DNA from: JBGRQB01 sp041725875
GTDB taxonomy: Bacteria; Bacteroidota; Ignavibacteria; Ignavibacteriales; Melioribacteraceae
Length of the DNA: 15,420 nt
Reading direction: 5' to 3'
NCBI GenBank assembly: GCA_041725875.1
Contig: JBGRQB010000100.1
Coordinates: 1 to 15,420 of the forward strand
Shown piece after piece: positions 6,887-14,726 of this stretch. Position 1 is the first letter of the stretch. Every line of letters begins with the position of its first letter. A model generated the notes under the pieces. That model did not search any database and was not told the DNA's origin. It saw only the letters and a list, made by a program, of their open reading frames with translations. The position numbers were made by a program, and so were the translations under genes.

Positions 6887-8914
6887 ATGAAAAAATTATT
6901 AAGTCTGTTAATGATTTTATTATTCTCAACTCTTTCCCTTAACGCACAGCAGCACGAGCTGACTGTTGATGATTTATGGGCAATGAAAAGAGTGGGAAGC
7001 GTTACTTTAGCATCAAACAATAGTACAATTGCCTATACTGTAAAGACTTACAGTATGGAAACAAATAAAAATAAAACCGATATCTGGTTTGTTAATCCTG
7101 ATGGAAAAAACGCCAGATTATTTATGGAAAATGCTTCACAGCCTGTATTTTTACCAGATGGCGAAAAAATATCTTATGTGAAAAAAGGACAGGTTTTTGT
7201 TGCCGATCTTAACGGAAAAAATGAAAAGCAGATAACTGATTTATATACAGGTGTTTCTGGACAAAAATGGTCTCCTGACGGAAAAAAACTTCTTTTCACT
7301 TCAATGGTTTATCCTGAATTTGCAACTCAGGCAGAAAACAAAGCAAAAGATGACAAGAAAGCTGCAAGTCTGGTTAATGCTTCAATGTTCACAGAGTTGT
7401 TTTACAAACACTGGAACGACTGGCGCGGCGAAAAGAGAAGTCACCTTTTTGTTTACGATCTTGAAACAAAAGAATATACCGACTTAAATCTTTTTGCAAC
7501 TTACGATGTTCCTACAATTGCACTTGGCAGCAGCAACGATTATTCCTGGTCTCCTGACGGAAAAGAAGTTGCGTTTTGTGCAAATATGGAAAAAGTTCAG
7601 GCAACCAGCACAAACAATGACATTTATGTAATTAAAATTGCCGATGCAAAAGCAGGTAAAAAAACTCCTTTTACTTTGGTTTCAAAAAGTAAAGGAAATG
7701 ATAATCAGCCTGTTTATTCTCCTGACGGAAAATATATTGCTTTCAGATCTATGGCAAGAGCAGGATTTGAAGCTGACAAGCAGACTTTGGTTCTTTATAA
7801 CAGAAAATCAGGTGAGTTGAAAAACTTATCAGAGCAACACGATATTTCTTTTGGTCAGCTTGTTTGGGATCATAAATCTGAAACTATTTTCTTCAACTCT
7901 GCAAACGAAATTTACAACTCAATCTATAAATTCGACATTGCTTCAAAAGAAGTAAAAATGTTGAAAAAAGAAGTTGTTTCAGGAAGTATGCATCTTTGTT
8001 CACAAAGCAAATATATCTTCTTTGCAAATCAGAAATCAACAATGCCGACAGAAATTTTCTCAATGAGCGCTGAAGGCGGAAAGTTAAATCAGTTAACTTT
8101 CACAAACAAAGAAAGATTAGCAAACATCAAAATGAATCCTCTTTCAACTTTCTGGAGTGAAGGCGCAAACGGAGCAAAAGTTCAGTCAATGATAGTTAAA
8201 CCTCCTTTCTTTGAAGAAGGTAAAAAATATCCGTTGATATTTTTGATTCACGGCGGACCTCAGGGTCATTGGACAGACAATTTCCATTACAGATGGAATG
8301 CTCAAATGTTTGCTGCAAAAGGTTATGTTGTAGTTGCAACAAATCCGAGAGGATCTGTTGGTTACGGACAAAAATTCACTGACGAAATTTCTCAGGATTG
8401 GGGCGGCAAAGTTTACGAAGATCTTATGAAAGCTTTGGATCATACTTTAGCTACTTACGATTTTATTGATAAAGATCATATCTACGCTGCAGGTGCTTCT
8501 TACGGCGGTTATATGATCAACTGGATTGAAGGTCATACAGACAGATTTACGGCTCTTGTTTGTCACGCAGGTGTTTACAACCTTACAAGTATGTATGGTG
8601 TTACAGAAGAACTTTGGTTCCCTGAATGGGAATATGGCGGTACACCTTGGGAAAATCCTGAGCTGTATGAAAAAATGTCACCACATACTTATGTAGATAA
8701 TTTCAAAACTCCTATGCTTGTAATCCACGGTGCTTACGATTTCAGAGTTCCTGAGGGACAGGCTTTTGAGTTGTTTACTGCATTGCAGAAAAAAGGTGTG
8801 GAAAGTAAATTATTATACTTCCCTGACGAATATCATTTTGTAGTTAAGCCTCAAAATGCTAAATTATGGTGGAATACAATTTACGACTGGTTCGAAGAAC
8901 ATAACAAGAGATAA
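6887..8914 (+). CDS. S9 family (prolyl-oligopeptidase/DPP5-like) serine peptidase
   Basis: A 675-residue exported peptidase expected to remove dipeptides or acyl-amino acids from peptides in the periplasm. The signal peptide is MKKLLSLLMILLFSTLSLNA (1-20). The N-terminal beta-propeller (about 25-410) carries PD40-type blades: WSPDGKKLLF (128-137), WSPDGKEVAF (221-230) and YSPDGKYIAF (277-286). The C-terminal alpha/beta hydrolase has HGGPQG at 455-460 (oxyanion region), the nucleophile elbow GASYGGY with Ser538, acid Asp618 in HGAYDFRVP, and His650 in PDEYHF, so the triad is complete. Length matches DPP5-like enzymes (about 680 residues), but which S9C/S9B subtype and which substrate cannot be settled from sequence alone. 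The ATG at 6887 has GAGG upstream. A DUF1232 gene starts two bases past the stop, so the pair is probably one mRNA ending at the hairpin at 9274. Confidence 0.93.
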   Translation: MKKLLSLLMILLFSTLSLNAQQHELTVDDLWAMKRVGSVTLASNNSTIAYTVKTYSMETNKNKTDIWFVNPDGKNARLFMENASQPVFLPDGEKISYVKKGQVFVADLNGKNEKQITDLYTGVSGQKWSPDGKKLLFTSMVYPEFATQAENKAKDDKKAASLVNASMFTELFYKHWNDWRGEKRSHLFVYDLETKEYTDLNLFATYDVPTIALGSSNDYSWSPDGKEVAFCANMEKVQATSTNNDIYVIKIADAKAGKKTPFTLVSKSKGNDNQPVYSPDGKYIAFRSMARAGFEADKQTLVLYNRKSGELKNLSEQHDISFGQLVWDHKSETIFFNSANEIYNSIYKFDIASKEVKMLKKEVVSGSMHLCSQSKYIFFANQKSTMPTEIFSMSAEGGKLNQLTFTNKERLANIKMNPLSTFWSEGANGAKVQSMIVKPPFFEEGKKYPLIFLIHGGPQGHWTDNFHYRWNAQMFAAKGYVVVATNPRGSVGYGQKFTDEISQDWGGKVYEDLMKALDHTLATYDFIDKDHIYAAGASYGGYMINWIEGHTDRFTALVCHAGVYNLTSMYGVTEELWFPEWEYGGTPWENPELYEKMSPHTYVDNFKTPMLVIHGAYDFRVPEGQAFELFTALQKKGVESKLLYFPDEYHFVVKPQNAKLWWNTIYDWFEEHNKR

Positions 8915-8916
8915 TC

Positions 8917-9267
8917 ATGAGTGATTATAATAATTTTAAAAATCAGTATGCAGGTAATTACAACTCACGTCAATCCGTGGAAGAAGGATCGAGATACGTT
9001 GAGGAAAATCTGTGGCAGAAAGTTGAACGTACAGGTAAAAGAGTCTCTTTTCTTAATGATGTAAAAGCTCTTTTCAGTTATATAATGGATAACAATGTAA
9101 GCTGGTATCGCAAATCTATTGTTGTTGCGGCGCTTGTTTATTTTATATCACCTGTTGATACAATTCCCGATCTTGCCCCGTTGTTTGGTTATCTTGATGA
9201 TCTGGGTGTGATTACTGCAACATTAAAGTTTCTTGGTAGTGAATTAATACCTTACTACGACGAATAA
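8917..9267 (+). CDS. DUF1232 (YkvA-family) small membrane protein
   Basis: A 116-residue protein. The core (about 63-106) carries the DUF1232 signature: WYRKSIVVAALVYFISPVDT, then IPDLAPLFGYLDDLGVI, with the family's PxDxIPD and G(Y/F)xDD elements intact. The hydrophobic core suggests one or two membrane-associated helices. The N-terminal 60 residues are polar, with charged EEGSRYVEENLW and KVERTGKRV segments probably in the cytoplasm. The biochemical role of the family is unknown. The gene begins two bases after the peptidase stop (TAATCATG) and a strong terminator follows, so translation is likely coupled to the peptidase. Length is typical for the family. Confidence 0.88.
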   Translation: MSDYNNFKNQYAGNYNSRQSVEEGSRYVEENLWQKVERTGKRVSFLNDVKALFSYIMDNNVSWYRKSIVVAALVYFISPVDTIPDLAPLFGYLDDLGVITATLKFLGSELIPYYDE

Positions 9268-9273
9268 AATTCT

Positions 9274-9304
9274 AAAACCCTCAGATTATCGCTGAGGGTT
9301 TTTT
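9274..9304. terminator. Bidirectional intrinsic terminator between convergent genes
   Basis: AAAACCCTCAG (9274-9284), loop ATTATCG, CTGAGGGTTTT (9292-9302) form an 11-bp perfect stem with six T at 9299-9304 on the plus strand; the minus strand has four T at the other end. It sits 7 bases past the DUF1232 stop and 13 bases past the stop of the converging surface-protein gene, serving both. Confidence 0.92.
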
Positions 9305-9316
9305 ATTAAGTTTACT

Positions 9317-10279
9317 TTACAATTCTATTACTGCTCCAATATTAAAACCTATCCAGGCAGTTAAAATATTATCGTTATTTGTTCTCTCATAAATTGTGTA
9401 AGGAATGTCAATAGTTCCAAATTTTCCATCCGGCTTTCTGTCAGAAATATAAACATTAAAAGTTGGTCCGGCTTTTATTTTAACTTTATCTGTTAAACTG
9501 TACTGATAACTTATATCCAACATATTTAATAAATTTAATCCTTCCCATTTATTGTCGTACACCAGATTGTTCCCTGAAAGCTCAATTGCAATATTATGTT
9601 TTTCAGCTATCGAAATCAGCGAACCAAAACCAAATCCAACGTTATAAATCGATTTATCATTATATTCCGAGTACCCGAATTTGAACAATGAATAAAATCT
9701 TTTTACACCCATCTTATATGTTAAATTGCCATATATGGTTTCGTTTCCTGATAATTCTATTGCATAATAACCTTTTTTAACTATGTTGATAAAACCTATT
9801 GGTAATCCCTCTTCCGAAGAGTTTGAAATATTAATTAACCCGATCTGAACACCATTAAGTTTTTTAGCAAAATTAATAATCCCAAACTGCAAACCATTAA
9901 ACTCATTAGCTGTAATATTTATTGGAGATAAAAGAAGTGCACTGGTTTTACCTAATGTAATATTCGCTGCTCCGGCAAAAATTACTCCGGTACACTCTTT
10001 AGTATTAATATTAGTAACGCCCGCAATTTGCAAACCACTTACATTACCAACATTGTAATTACCTGCTCCGCCCAATTCAAATCCGTTTAATCCTCCGTTC
10101 ATTCCCCAAATAACATTAAAAGAAAAACTGTTCATTTGAGATAAAGAACCTGAACCGCTTGTTCCCAAAGGATAAATAAAAGAAACCTGAGTATTTGTTT
10201 CATCTTCCTGAGCAAAAGCAGTAATTTGGAATATCATTACAAGACAAACAATTAAAACTTTTTTTGATAATAAATTCAT
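9317..10279 (-). CDS. Outer-surface protein with short GLQxGxxN-type repeats
   Basis: A 320-residue exported protein. Residues 1-23 (MNLLSKKVLIVCLVMIFQITAFA) form a clear signal peptide. Residues about 60-168 are a run of seven units of 14-19 residues in which a short strand is followed by a turn ending in (N)G: for example LNGFELGGAGN, SGLQIAGVTNI, NGLQFGIINF, NGVQIGLINI and GLPIGFINI. This pattern is that of LA_2272-type surface repeat proteins. The rest (about 172-320) alternates polar and hydrophobic residues, as in an outer-membrane beta-barrel or surface sheet, and ends AVIEL. A TTG 12 codons upstream would give a longer product, but it would put charged residues before the signal peptide and span an inverted repeat, so the ATG at 10277-10279 (GGAA upstream) is preferred. 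The gene lies 129 bases after the response-regulator gene on the same strand, so regulation by that pair is plausible but unproven. Confidence 0.75.
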   Translation of the reverse strand: MNLLSKKVLIVCLVMIFQITAFAQEDETNTQVSFIYPLGTSGSGSLSQMNSFSFNVIWGMNGGLNGFELGGAGNYNVGNVSGLQIAGVTNINTKECTGVIFAGAANITLGKTSALLLSPINITANEFNGLQFGIINFAKKLNGVQIGLINISNSSEEGLPIGFINIVKKGYYAIELSGNETIYGNLTYKMGVKRFYSLFKFGYSEYNDKSIYNVGFGFGSLISIAEKHNIAIELSGNNLVYDNKWEGLNLLNMLDISYQYSLTDKVKIKAGPTFNVYISDRKPDGKFGTIDIPYTIYERTNNDNILTAWIGFNIGAVIEL

Positions 10280-10288
10280 ATACGTTCC

Positions 10289-10320
10289 ATATTTTGTTTC
10301 AAAAATCTTGAACAAAATAT
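10289..10320. repeat. Inverted repeat in the leader of the surface-protein gene
   Basis: ATATTTTGTT (10289-10298) and AACAAAATAT (10311-10320) are perfect inverted copies, 10 bp, with a 12-base centre that can add three more pairs around a bulge. The inner arm ends 9 bases before the ATG at 10279. It may be an operator for a dimeric regulator or an mRNA hairpin near the ribosome-binding site. Confidence 0.55.
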
Positions 10321-10408
10321 ATGTTACACTCTTAATGATTAATATGAATTTTCTGTGAACTTTAGAAACTTTAATGCGAAATGAATTTTAACAGAATCGA
10401 AGTTTTAG

Positions 10409-11164
10409 TCATAATTTGCCATCGAGCCACTTCTTAAAATCTATTGACCTTATTCTGCTGACAAGCAAACTTTTTTCATATTCAGGAATTAAAGTAATTT
10501 TTAACCGACTGTTAAAATGTTTTGTTACTGATTTTATTGCTGAAATAGAGGCAATACAATTTCGGGTGATTCTGAAAAAATCATTCGGGTTTAATTCAGT
10601 TTCAAGCACATTTAAAGAATGATCCACAATATATTTCTCGCCTGTGTTTTTAACAGAAAAAGTTACATTATCTTCAGAAAAGAAATAAGCTATTTCAGTA
10701 ATATTCAGATAGAAGATTTTATCTTTTGAGTGAACTGAAATTCTCTTTCGATAATTATGTGATGAGTTCGATAAAAAGTTTTTAATCAAACTACTGACCT
10801 GCGAATTATTGCTCCCTAGATTCTCAAACTTTATAACAGCCTTTTTAAATTCCTCTTCATTAACCGGTTTAAGAAGATAACCAATTCCATTTTCCTGAAA
10901 TGCTTTAATTGCATATTGATCAAAAGCAGTTGTGAAAATTATAGGAATTTTTATTTCGGTATAATTAAATATTTCAAAACTTAACCCGTCAGAAAGCTGT
11001 ACATCCATAAAAATCAAATCAGGTTCATTCAGGTTTAGAAATTCCACCGTTTCTTTAACAGAATCAACTTCGCCAATCACTTCATATTCCGGGAAATCTC
11101 TATTTAGCATTTCTCTAAGGTTTTTTAATGACAATATTTCATCTTCAATAATTAACACTTTCAT
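10409..11164 (-). CDS. LytTR-family response regulator
   Basis: A 251-residue two-component regulator. The receiver domain (about 1-118) has the acidic pair E7/D8, the phosphoacceptor Asp54 in IFMDVQL, Thr78/79 in FTTAFDQYA and Lys99 in LLKPV, so all catalytic positions are present. A linker (120-138) leads to a LytTR DNA-binding domain (about 140-247; RISVHSKDKIFYLNITEIAY, FFRITRNCIASISAI), which usually binds direct repeats upstream of target genes. The ATG at 11162-11164 overlaps the stop of the upstream kinase gene (ATGA), the usual layout for a cognate pair. The next gene on the same strand encodes the surface repeat protein, a natural candidate target. The stop is at 10409-10411. Confidence 0.95.
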   Translation of the reverse strand: MKVLIIEDEILSLKNLREMLNRDFPEYEVIGEVDSVKETVEFLNLNEPDLIFMDVQLSDGLSFEIFNYTEIKIPIIFTTAFDQYAIKAFQENGIGYLLKPVNEEEFKKAVIKFENLGSNNSQVSSLIKNFLSNSSHNYRKRISVHSKDKIFYLNITEIAYFFSEDNVTFSVKNTGEKYIVDHSLNVLETELNPNDFFRITRNCIASISAIKSVTKHFNSRLKITLIPEYEKSLLVSRIRSIDFKKWLDGKL

Positions 11165-12186
11165 ATCAACGGAATCCTTACAGTAAAATGTTGTCCTTTT
11201 TGTATATTCACTTTCGATTTATTTAATAAATCATATCTGCGTTTAATATTTTTCAATCCAATCTTACTACTTTTTATTATACTGCTTTTAGGGTTAAAAT
11301 TATTTTTAACTACAATGGTTCTCTTTTCGGAATAAATATCAATCGTAAGTGGAGTTTTTAAACTAACCACATTATGCTTAATTGCATTTTCAACCAGCAA
11401 CTGTAGAGTCATCGGAATAATCTCTTTCTGTAAATCCTCTTTCCTGATATCAATATTTACTTGCAACCCGGCACTATATCTTAACAAAAGTATTTCAATA
11501 AAATTATTTATAAACTCCACTTCCCTTTGCAGCAAAATAGTTTTTTTCTGATCGTGAACTAAAACATACCTGTAAACTTCTGAAAGCTTATTGATAAAGC
11601 TAATTGCATTTTCCTGATTTTCTCTGGTCAGGACAGTGAGAATGTTTAACGAATTAAATAAAAAATGAGGGTTCATCTGACTTTTCAACTGATGGTATTG
11701 CAGCAAGATATTCTCTTTTTCAATCTGCTCAAATTTTAATTGAAGCAACTGATTTTTATTAACCTGATAAAATGTTTCAAATGCAACGAATAAGAAGCAG
11801 ACAATAAAAGCTGAAGCTGCAATTGTTCCGTCCCAAAAAGCTTTTTCCAGACTCACAAAAAAATCTTTTGACTGCCAGAACAACAATTTTGCAATTGCAC
11901 TGAAAAGAAATGAAATTATAATTACAGCACCCAACTCAATCAATAGTCTTTTAATCAGATTGCCGGTAAATTTCAGATTTAAATATTTAATGATCAAATA
12001 AATAAAAGGAATACTGGAAATCATAAGTGTGGAATTAATTAAAAAATCTCTTGTTATGTTAGGAAGATTTATATCTCCCTTTGCCAGATGAGAAACCAGG
12101 AATAAAAAATAGAGCAGATAAATTAAGCATCCGCTTATTACAAGAATCCATACCTTTTTATTTTTAATGTGCTGCCGCAGTTCCAT
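11161..12186 (-). CDS. LytS/YehU-type sensor histidine kinase
   Basis: A 341-residue membrane kinase that would sense an envelope or membrane signal and phosphorylate the adjacent LytTR regulator. Four hydrophobic segments (about 12-34, 48-68, 81-103, 119-140) form the membrane part, with no recognisable extracellular sensor domain. A coiled-coil-like stretch (142-168) leads to the His_kinase (PF06580) domain with LKSQMNPHFLFNSLN and the phospho-accepting His174. The ATPase has the N-box LVENAIKHN (264-272) and a shortened G-box, SKIGLKNIKRRY (307-318): typical members have a Gly-rich GxGxGLxN here, and only the final G-L-x-N is retained. Start ATG at 12184-12186; the stop overlaps the regulator start by four bases. 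No strong ribosome-binding site is evident (AATTTAGGTATAAATG). Confidence 0.95.
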   Translation of the reverse strand: MELRQHIKNKKVWILVISGCLIYLLYFLFLVSHLAKGDINLPNITRDFLINSTLMISSIPFIYLIIKYLNLKFTGNLIKRLLIELGAVIIISFLFSAIAKLLFWQSKDFFVSLEKAFWDGTIAASAFIVCFLFVAFETFYQVNKNQLLQLKFEQIEKENILLQYHQLKSQMNPHFLFNSLNILTVLTRENQENAISFINKLSEVYRYVLVHDQKKTILLQREVEFINNFIEILLLRYSAGLQVNIDIRKEDLQKEIIPMTLQLLVENAIKHNVVSLKTPLTIDIYSEKRTIVVKNNFNPKSSIIKSSKIGLKNIKRRYDLLNKSKVNIQKGQHFTVRIPLI

Positions 12187-12326
12187 TTATACCTAAATTC
12201 TCACTAAAATTCTAATACCACAAAATAACCAAGTAACTTTGTAAAATAAAATTTTTTATACTGAACTTTAGGAAATAGCTTTTAAACTATATATTCATAT
12301 ATGTAAAAAACAAAAATGAGTATGAA

Positions 12327-12860
12327 ATGAATTTTAAAGTTACCAATACAAAGAAGATTTTTGAAGGTGTTGTGTTTGATATTACCTGCGATGATATTGA
12401 ATATGACAGCGGGAATAAAGGAATTAGAGAAGTTGTGATACACAATGGTGGGTCCGTTGTTGTTGCTCAAAAAGATGACGGAAAGATAATTTTAGTAAAA
12501 CAGTTCAGATATCCTTTCAAAGAATTTATGTATGAACTTCCTGCCGGAAAGCTTGAAAAAAATGAAGATCCGCTTCTATGTGCCGAGAGAGAACTAACTG
12601 AGGAAACCGGATTCAGAGCAGGTAAAATTTCCAAACTTGGTGCTATCTGCACCACCCCCGGATTTTGCACTGAAGTACTTCATATTTATCTTGCGGAAGA
12701 ACTTGTTCCTGGTGCACACGATCGTGAAGAGGGTGAGTATGGAATGGAGACTTACGAATTCACTTTAGCCGAAATTCAAAAAATGATCTCTTCAGGTGAA
12801 ATTACAGATGCAAAAACCATCTGCGGAATAAATTATTTACAGAATCTTAATCGCAGTTAA
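12327..12860 (+). CDS. Nudix hydrolase, ADP-ribose pyrophosphatase-like
   Basis: A 177-residue cytoplasmic hydrolase of the NudF/ADP-ribose pyrophosphatase type, expected to cleave nucleoside-diphosphate sugars such as ADP-ribose. The Nudix box is complete: G74-x5-E80-x7-R88-E89-L-x-E92-E93-x-G95-F (GKLEKNEDPLLCAERELTEETGF in its core, 74-96), with E92/E93 as metal ligands. Just upstream, VKQFRYPFKEFMYELPAG (57-74) is the typical entry to the family fold, and PGFCTEVLHIYLAEEL (110-125) is the usual downstream strand pair. No neighbour is in the same operon: the kinase gene is divergent and the next gene convergent. Start ATG 12327-12329; other ATGs just upstream are out of frame. No strong Shine-Dalgarno is seen. 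Substrate choice is inferred. Confidence 0.93.
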   Translation: MNFKVTNTKKIFEGVVFDITCDDIEYDSGNKGIREVVIHNGGSVVVAQKDDGKIILVKQFRYPFKEFMYELPAGKLEKNEDPLLCAERELTEETGFRAGKISKLGAICTTPGFCTEVLHIYLAEELVPGAHDREEGEYGMETYEFTLAEIQKMISSGEITDAKTICGINYLQNLNRS

Positions 12861-12870
12861 AACTTTTATT

Positions 12871-12903
12871 AATTAAAGCAGAGTTAAACTCTGCTTTAAT
12901 TTT
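12871..12903. terminator. 13-bp hairpin ending the Nudix gene, shared with the converging gene
   Basis: AATTAAAGCAGAG (12871-12883), loop TTAAA, CTCTGCTTTAATT (12889-12901), all paired. Only four T follow on the plus strand (12900-12903), and AT-rich sequence follows on the minus strand. It starts 10 bases after the Nudix stop and 30 bases past the stop of the converging sorting-domain gene, so a bidirectional role is likely. A second small palindrome, GAGACAGTCTC, lies at 12907-12917. Confidence 0.8.
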
Positions 12904-12930
12904 GCAGAGACAGTCTCATTTTATAATTAA

Positions 12931-14694
12931 TTATTTAGTAAGAATTAGTTTTATAGTTTTATTAAAGTCTTTAGAAACCATTTTACAGTAATAAATCCCA
13001 CTTGGTAAATTCGATGCATCATAGCTTACTGAATATTTTCCTTTTGGTTTCTCACAGTCCACTAATGTTTTTACTTCTTGCCCCAAAGTATTGTAAACTA
13101 CTATTCTCACATTCGAATCTTCTTTTATCGAATATTCAATTTTTGTTGTAGGATTAAACGGATTTGGAAAATTTCTCACCCCGTTTTCTACTGAAAAAAC
13201 TCCATTCTCTTCTTCTGTTAAGGCCAGTTTAAGTTTATCATCATCTTGCTCTATGCCTCTGTCATCAATTGAGGCAAACTTAAATTGTGCCCAATAATGA
13301 TCTGACCAGGTATTGTGTGGTGCATAATAGCAATCAATTGAATATTGAACTAACTCGTTCCCTGCCGGTAATAAGGTTGCTGAATTATCTGTATAAGAAG
13401 TGGTTCCTCGATTTAGTGTTGCTATACAGACCGGGGAGTTGTTTTTTGTCTTTCTGTAAACCTTATATTTTGTAACACTTGGGTGAGGATGTTCATTCCA
13501 GTTCAGGTGAATCTTTTGATTAACTTTGCTGGGGCATTTTACTGCCAGATTATTATTTATTGCCATCCCTTCATATTCAGCCTGAATTGTACTATGACTG
13601 GTAATATTTTTTGTCCTGGATCTTGAGGTTACATTATCACTCCACTTCTTAAAAGTAAATTTTACATTATTTTCAATATAGTATTCGCTTGCTTCAAGTG
13701 TTACATCATTATACTCAATTGCATCAAAACTTATCGAAGTTCCTGAATATGAGGTGCCGTTATAGGTTGCTGTTATTGCTGTAGGGGAACTTACATTTAC
13801 ATTACATACTTTTCGCAATCCGGCTTCATAGGTTGCGTTATGAGAAGATTCTTTGACTAATAAGTCATAAGATATAGCATTAGTTAAATACGAAGTATTC
13901 CCATCACTTGCTTTTTTTTCCCATTTACTAGGTCTTTTAGGAGCAATACCATCATTCCAAAGATGATTATAACTATTGTAGTGCTGATTATTGATAGCTG
14001 TAAGTTGTACTGTAGTTCCTGTTTCTTTCCCTGCAATTTTACTCCCGCTTGCCAGTGAACTTCCGTCAACCATTACAGAGCCACCCGGATCTTCATTTGC
14101 CACATAAAAATCCACAAACTTTTTCTGAGGCTTATAATCAATAGTTAACTTTGTTCTTACACGAACAAGTGGAACAGGATAATTACCATTACAATAAACT
14201 CCAAAATATAAAATCTTTTTATTTTTATTATTTACAATTATATTTTTAACATTGAATTCCGATAATCCTACATAATTCTGACTTGTTCCTATTTCCGGTG
14301 ATGTGCTAACCTTGTTGAAAGTAGCTTCGTTATATGCGCAGACAAATTCGTCTGAACTACCCATAAATGTAACTTTATAATTTTCACCTCCGCTTAATAT
14401 TTTTCCGGGAAATAGTTGTGTACTTATCTTAAGTGAAGCTGAATTAATTTCATCTGCATTATTTATTGACTGAGGAAGAGTTACTTTAATAAAGACTCTA
14501 GCATACGTGACCCGATCATAATTTGCATCATAAAAATAACCGAGACTTTGTGGACCAACTGTGCCAAATTTTACTTCCGTACCTGTAGATATTAATGAAA
14601 CAGTATAAGCCACCGGCTCAAGTACAAGGTTTTTCTGACAAAAAAGTATTGTCGAAAAAATCATAGACAACATTACAAATAGTGTTTTTTTCAT
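12931..14694 (-). CDS. Secreted protein with InlB-like and FN3-like modules and T9SS sorting domain
   Basis: A 587-residue exported protein of unknown specific function. A signal peptide (about 1-19, MKKTLFVMLSMIFSTILFCQ) is followed by a beta-rich region (about 22-188) resembling the disulphide-poor sandwiches seen in other cell-surface proteins (SLKISTQLF, ILYFGVYC, KLTIDYKP). Then come two modules (about 190-292 and 293-376) with the bacterial repeat / divergent InlB-B pattern: GSVMVDGS, a W-x-D motif, and an ending like ITSHSTIQAEYEG. A fibronectin-III-like module follows (about 386-475; HLNWNEHPHPSVTKYKVYRK, TTSYTDNSA). The C-terminus (about 507-587) is a T9SS type-A sorting domain (FPNPFNPTTKIEY, NTLGQEVKTLV, LPSGIYYCKM). 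The ATG at 14692-14694 has AGGAG 9 bases upstream. No catalytic motif was recognised; adhesion or matrix function is an inference. It may share an mRNA with the partial gene upstream. Confidence 0.87.
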   Translation of the reverse strand: MKKTLFVMLSMIFSTILFCQKNLVLEPVAYTVSLISTGTEVKFGTVGPQSLGYFYDANYDRVTYARVFIKVTLPQSINNADEINSASLKISTQLFPGKILSGGENYKVTFMGSSDEFVCAYNEATFNKVSTSPEIGTSQNYVGLSEFNVKNIIVNNKNKKILYFGVYCNGNYPVPLVRVRTKLTIDYKPQKKFVDFYVANEDPGGSVMVDGSSLASGSKIAGKETGTTVQLTAINNQHYNSYNHLWNDGIAPKRPSKWEKKASDGNTSYLTNAISYDLLVKESSHNATYEAGLRKVCNVNVSSPTAITATYNGTSYSGTSISFDAIEYNDVTLEASEYYIENNVKFTFKKWSDNVTSRSRTKNITSHSTIQAEYEGMAINNNLAVKCPSKVNQKIHLNWNEHPHPSVTKYKVYRKTKNNSPVCIATLNRGTTSYTDNSATLLPAGNELVQYSIDCYYAPHNTWSDHYWAQFKFASIDDRGIEQDDDKLKLALTEEENGVFSVENGVRNFPNPFNPTTKIEYSIKEDSNVRIVVYNTLGQEVKTLVDCEKPKGKYSVSYDASNLPSGIYYCKMVSKDFNKTIKLILTK

Positions 14695-14726
14695 TATCTT
14701 TACTCCTGTATTTTGTTTAAAAATAT

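Noticed and set aside
10313..10315. TTG as the start of the surface-protein gene (12 codons upstream)
   Set aside because: It places charged residues ahead of a well-formed signal peptide and crosses a 10-bp inverted repeat; the ATG at 10277-10279 gives a normal signal peptide.
12282..12470. Minus-strand open frame opposite the Nudix start
   Set aside because: Antisense shadow of the Nudix gene with no start signal or motif.
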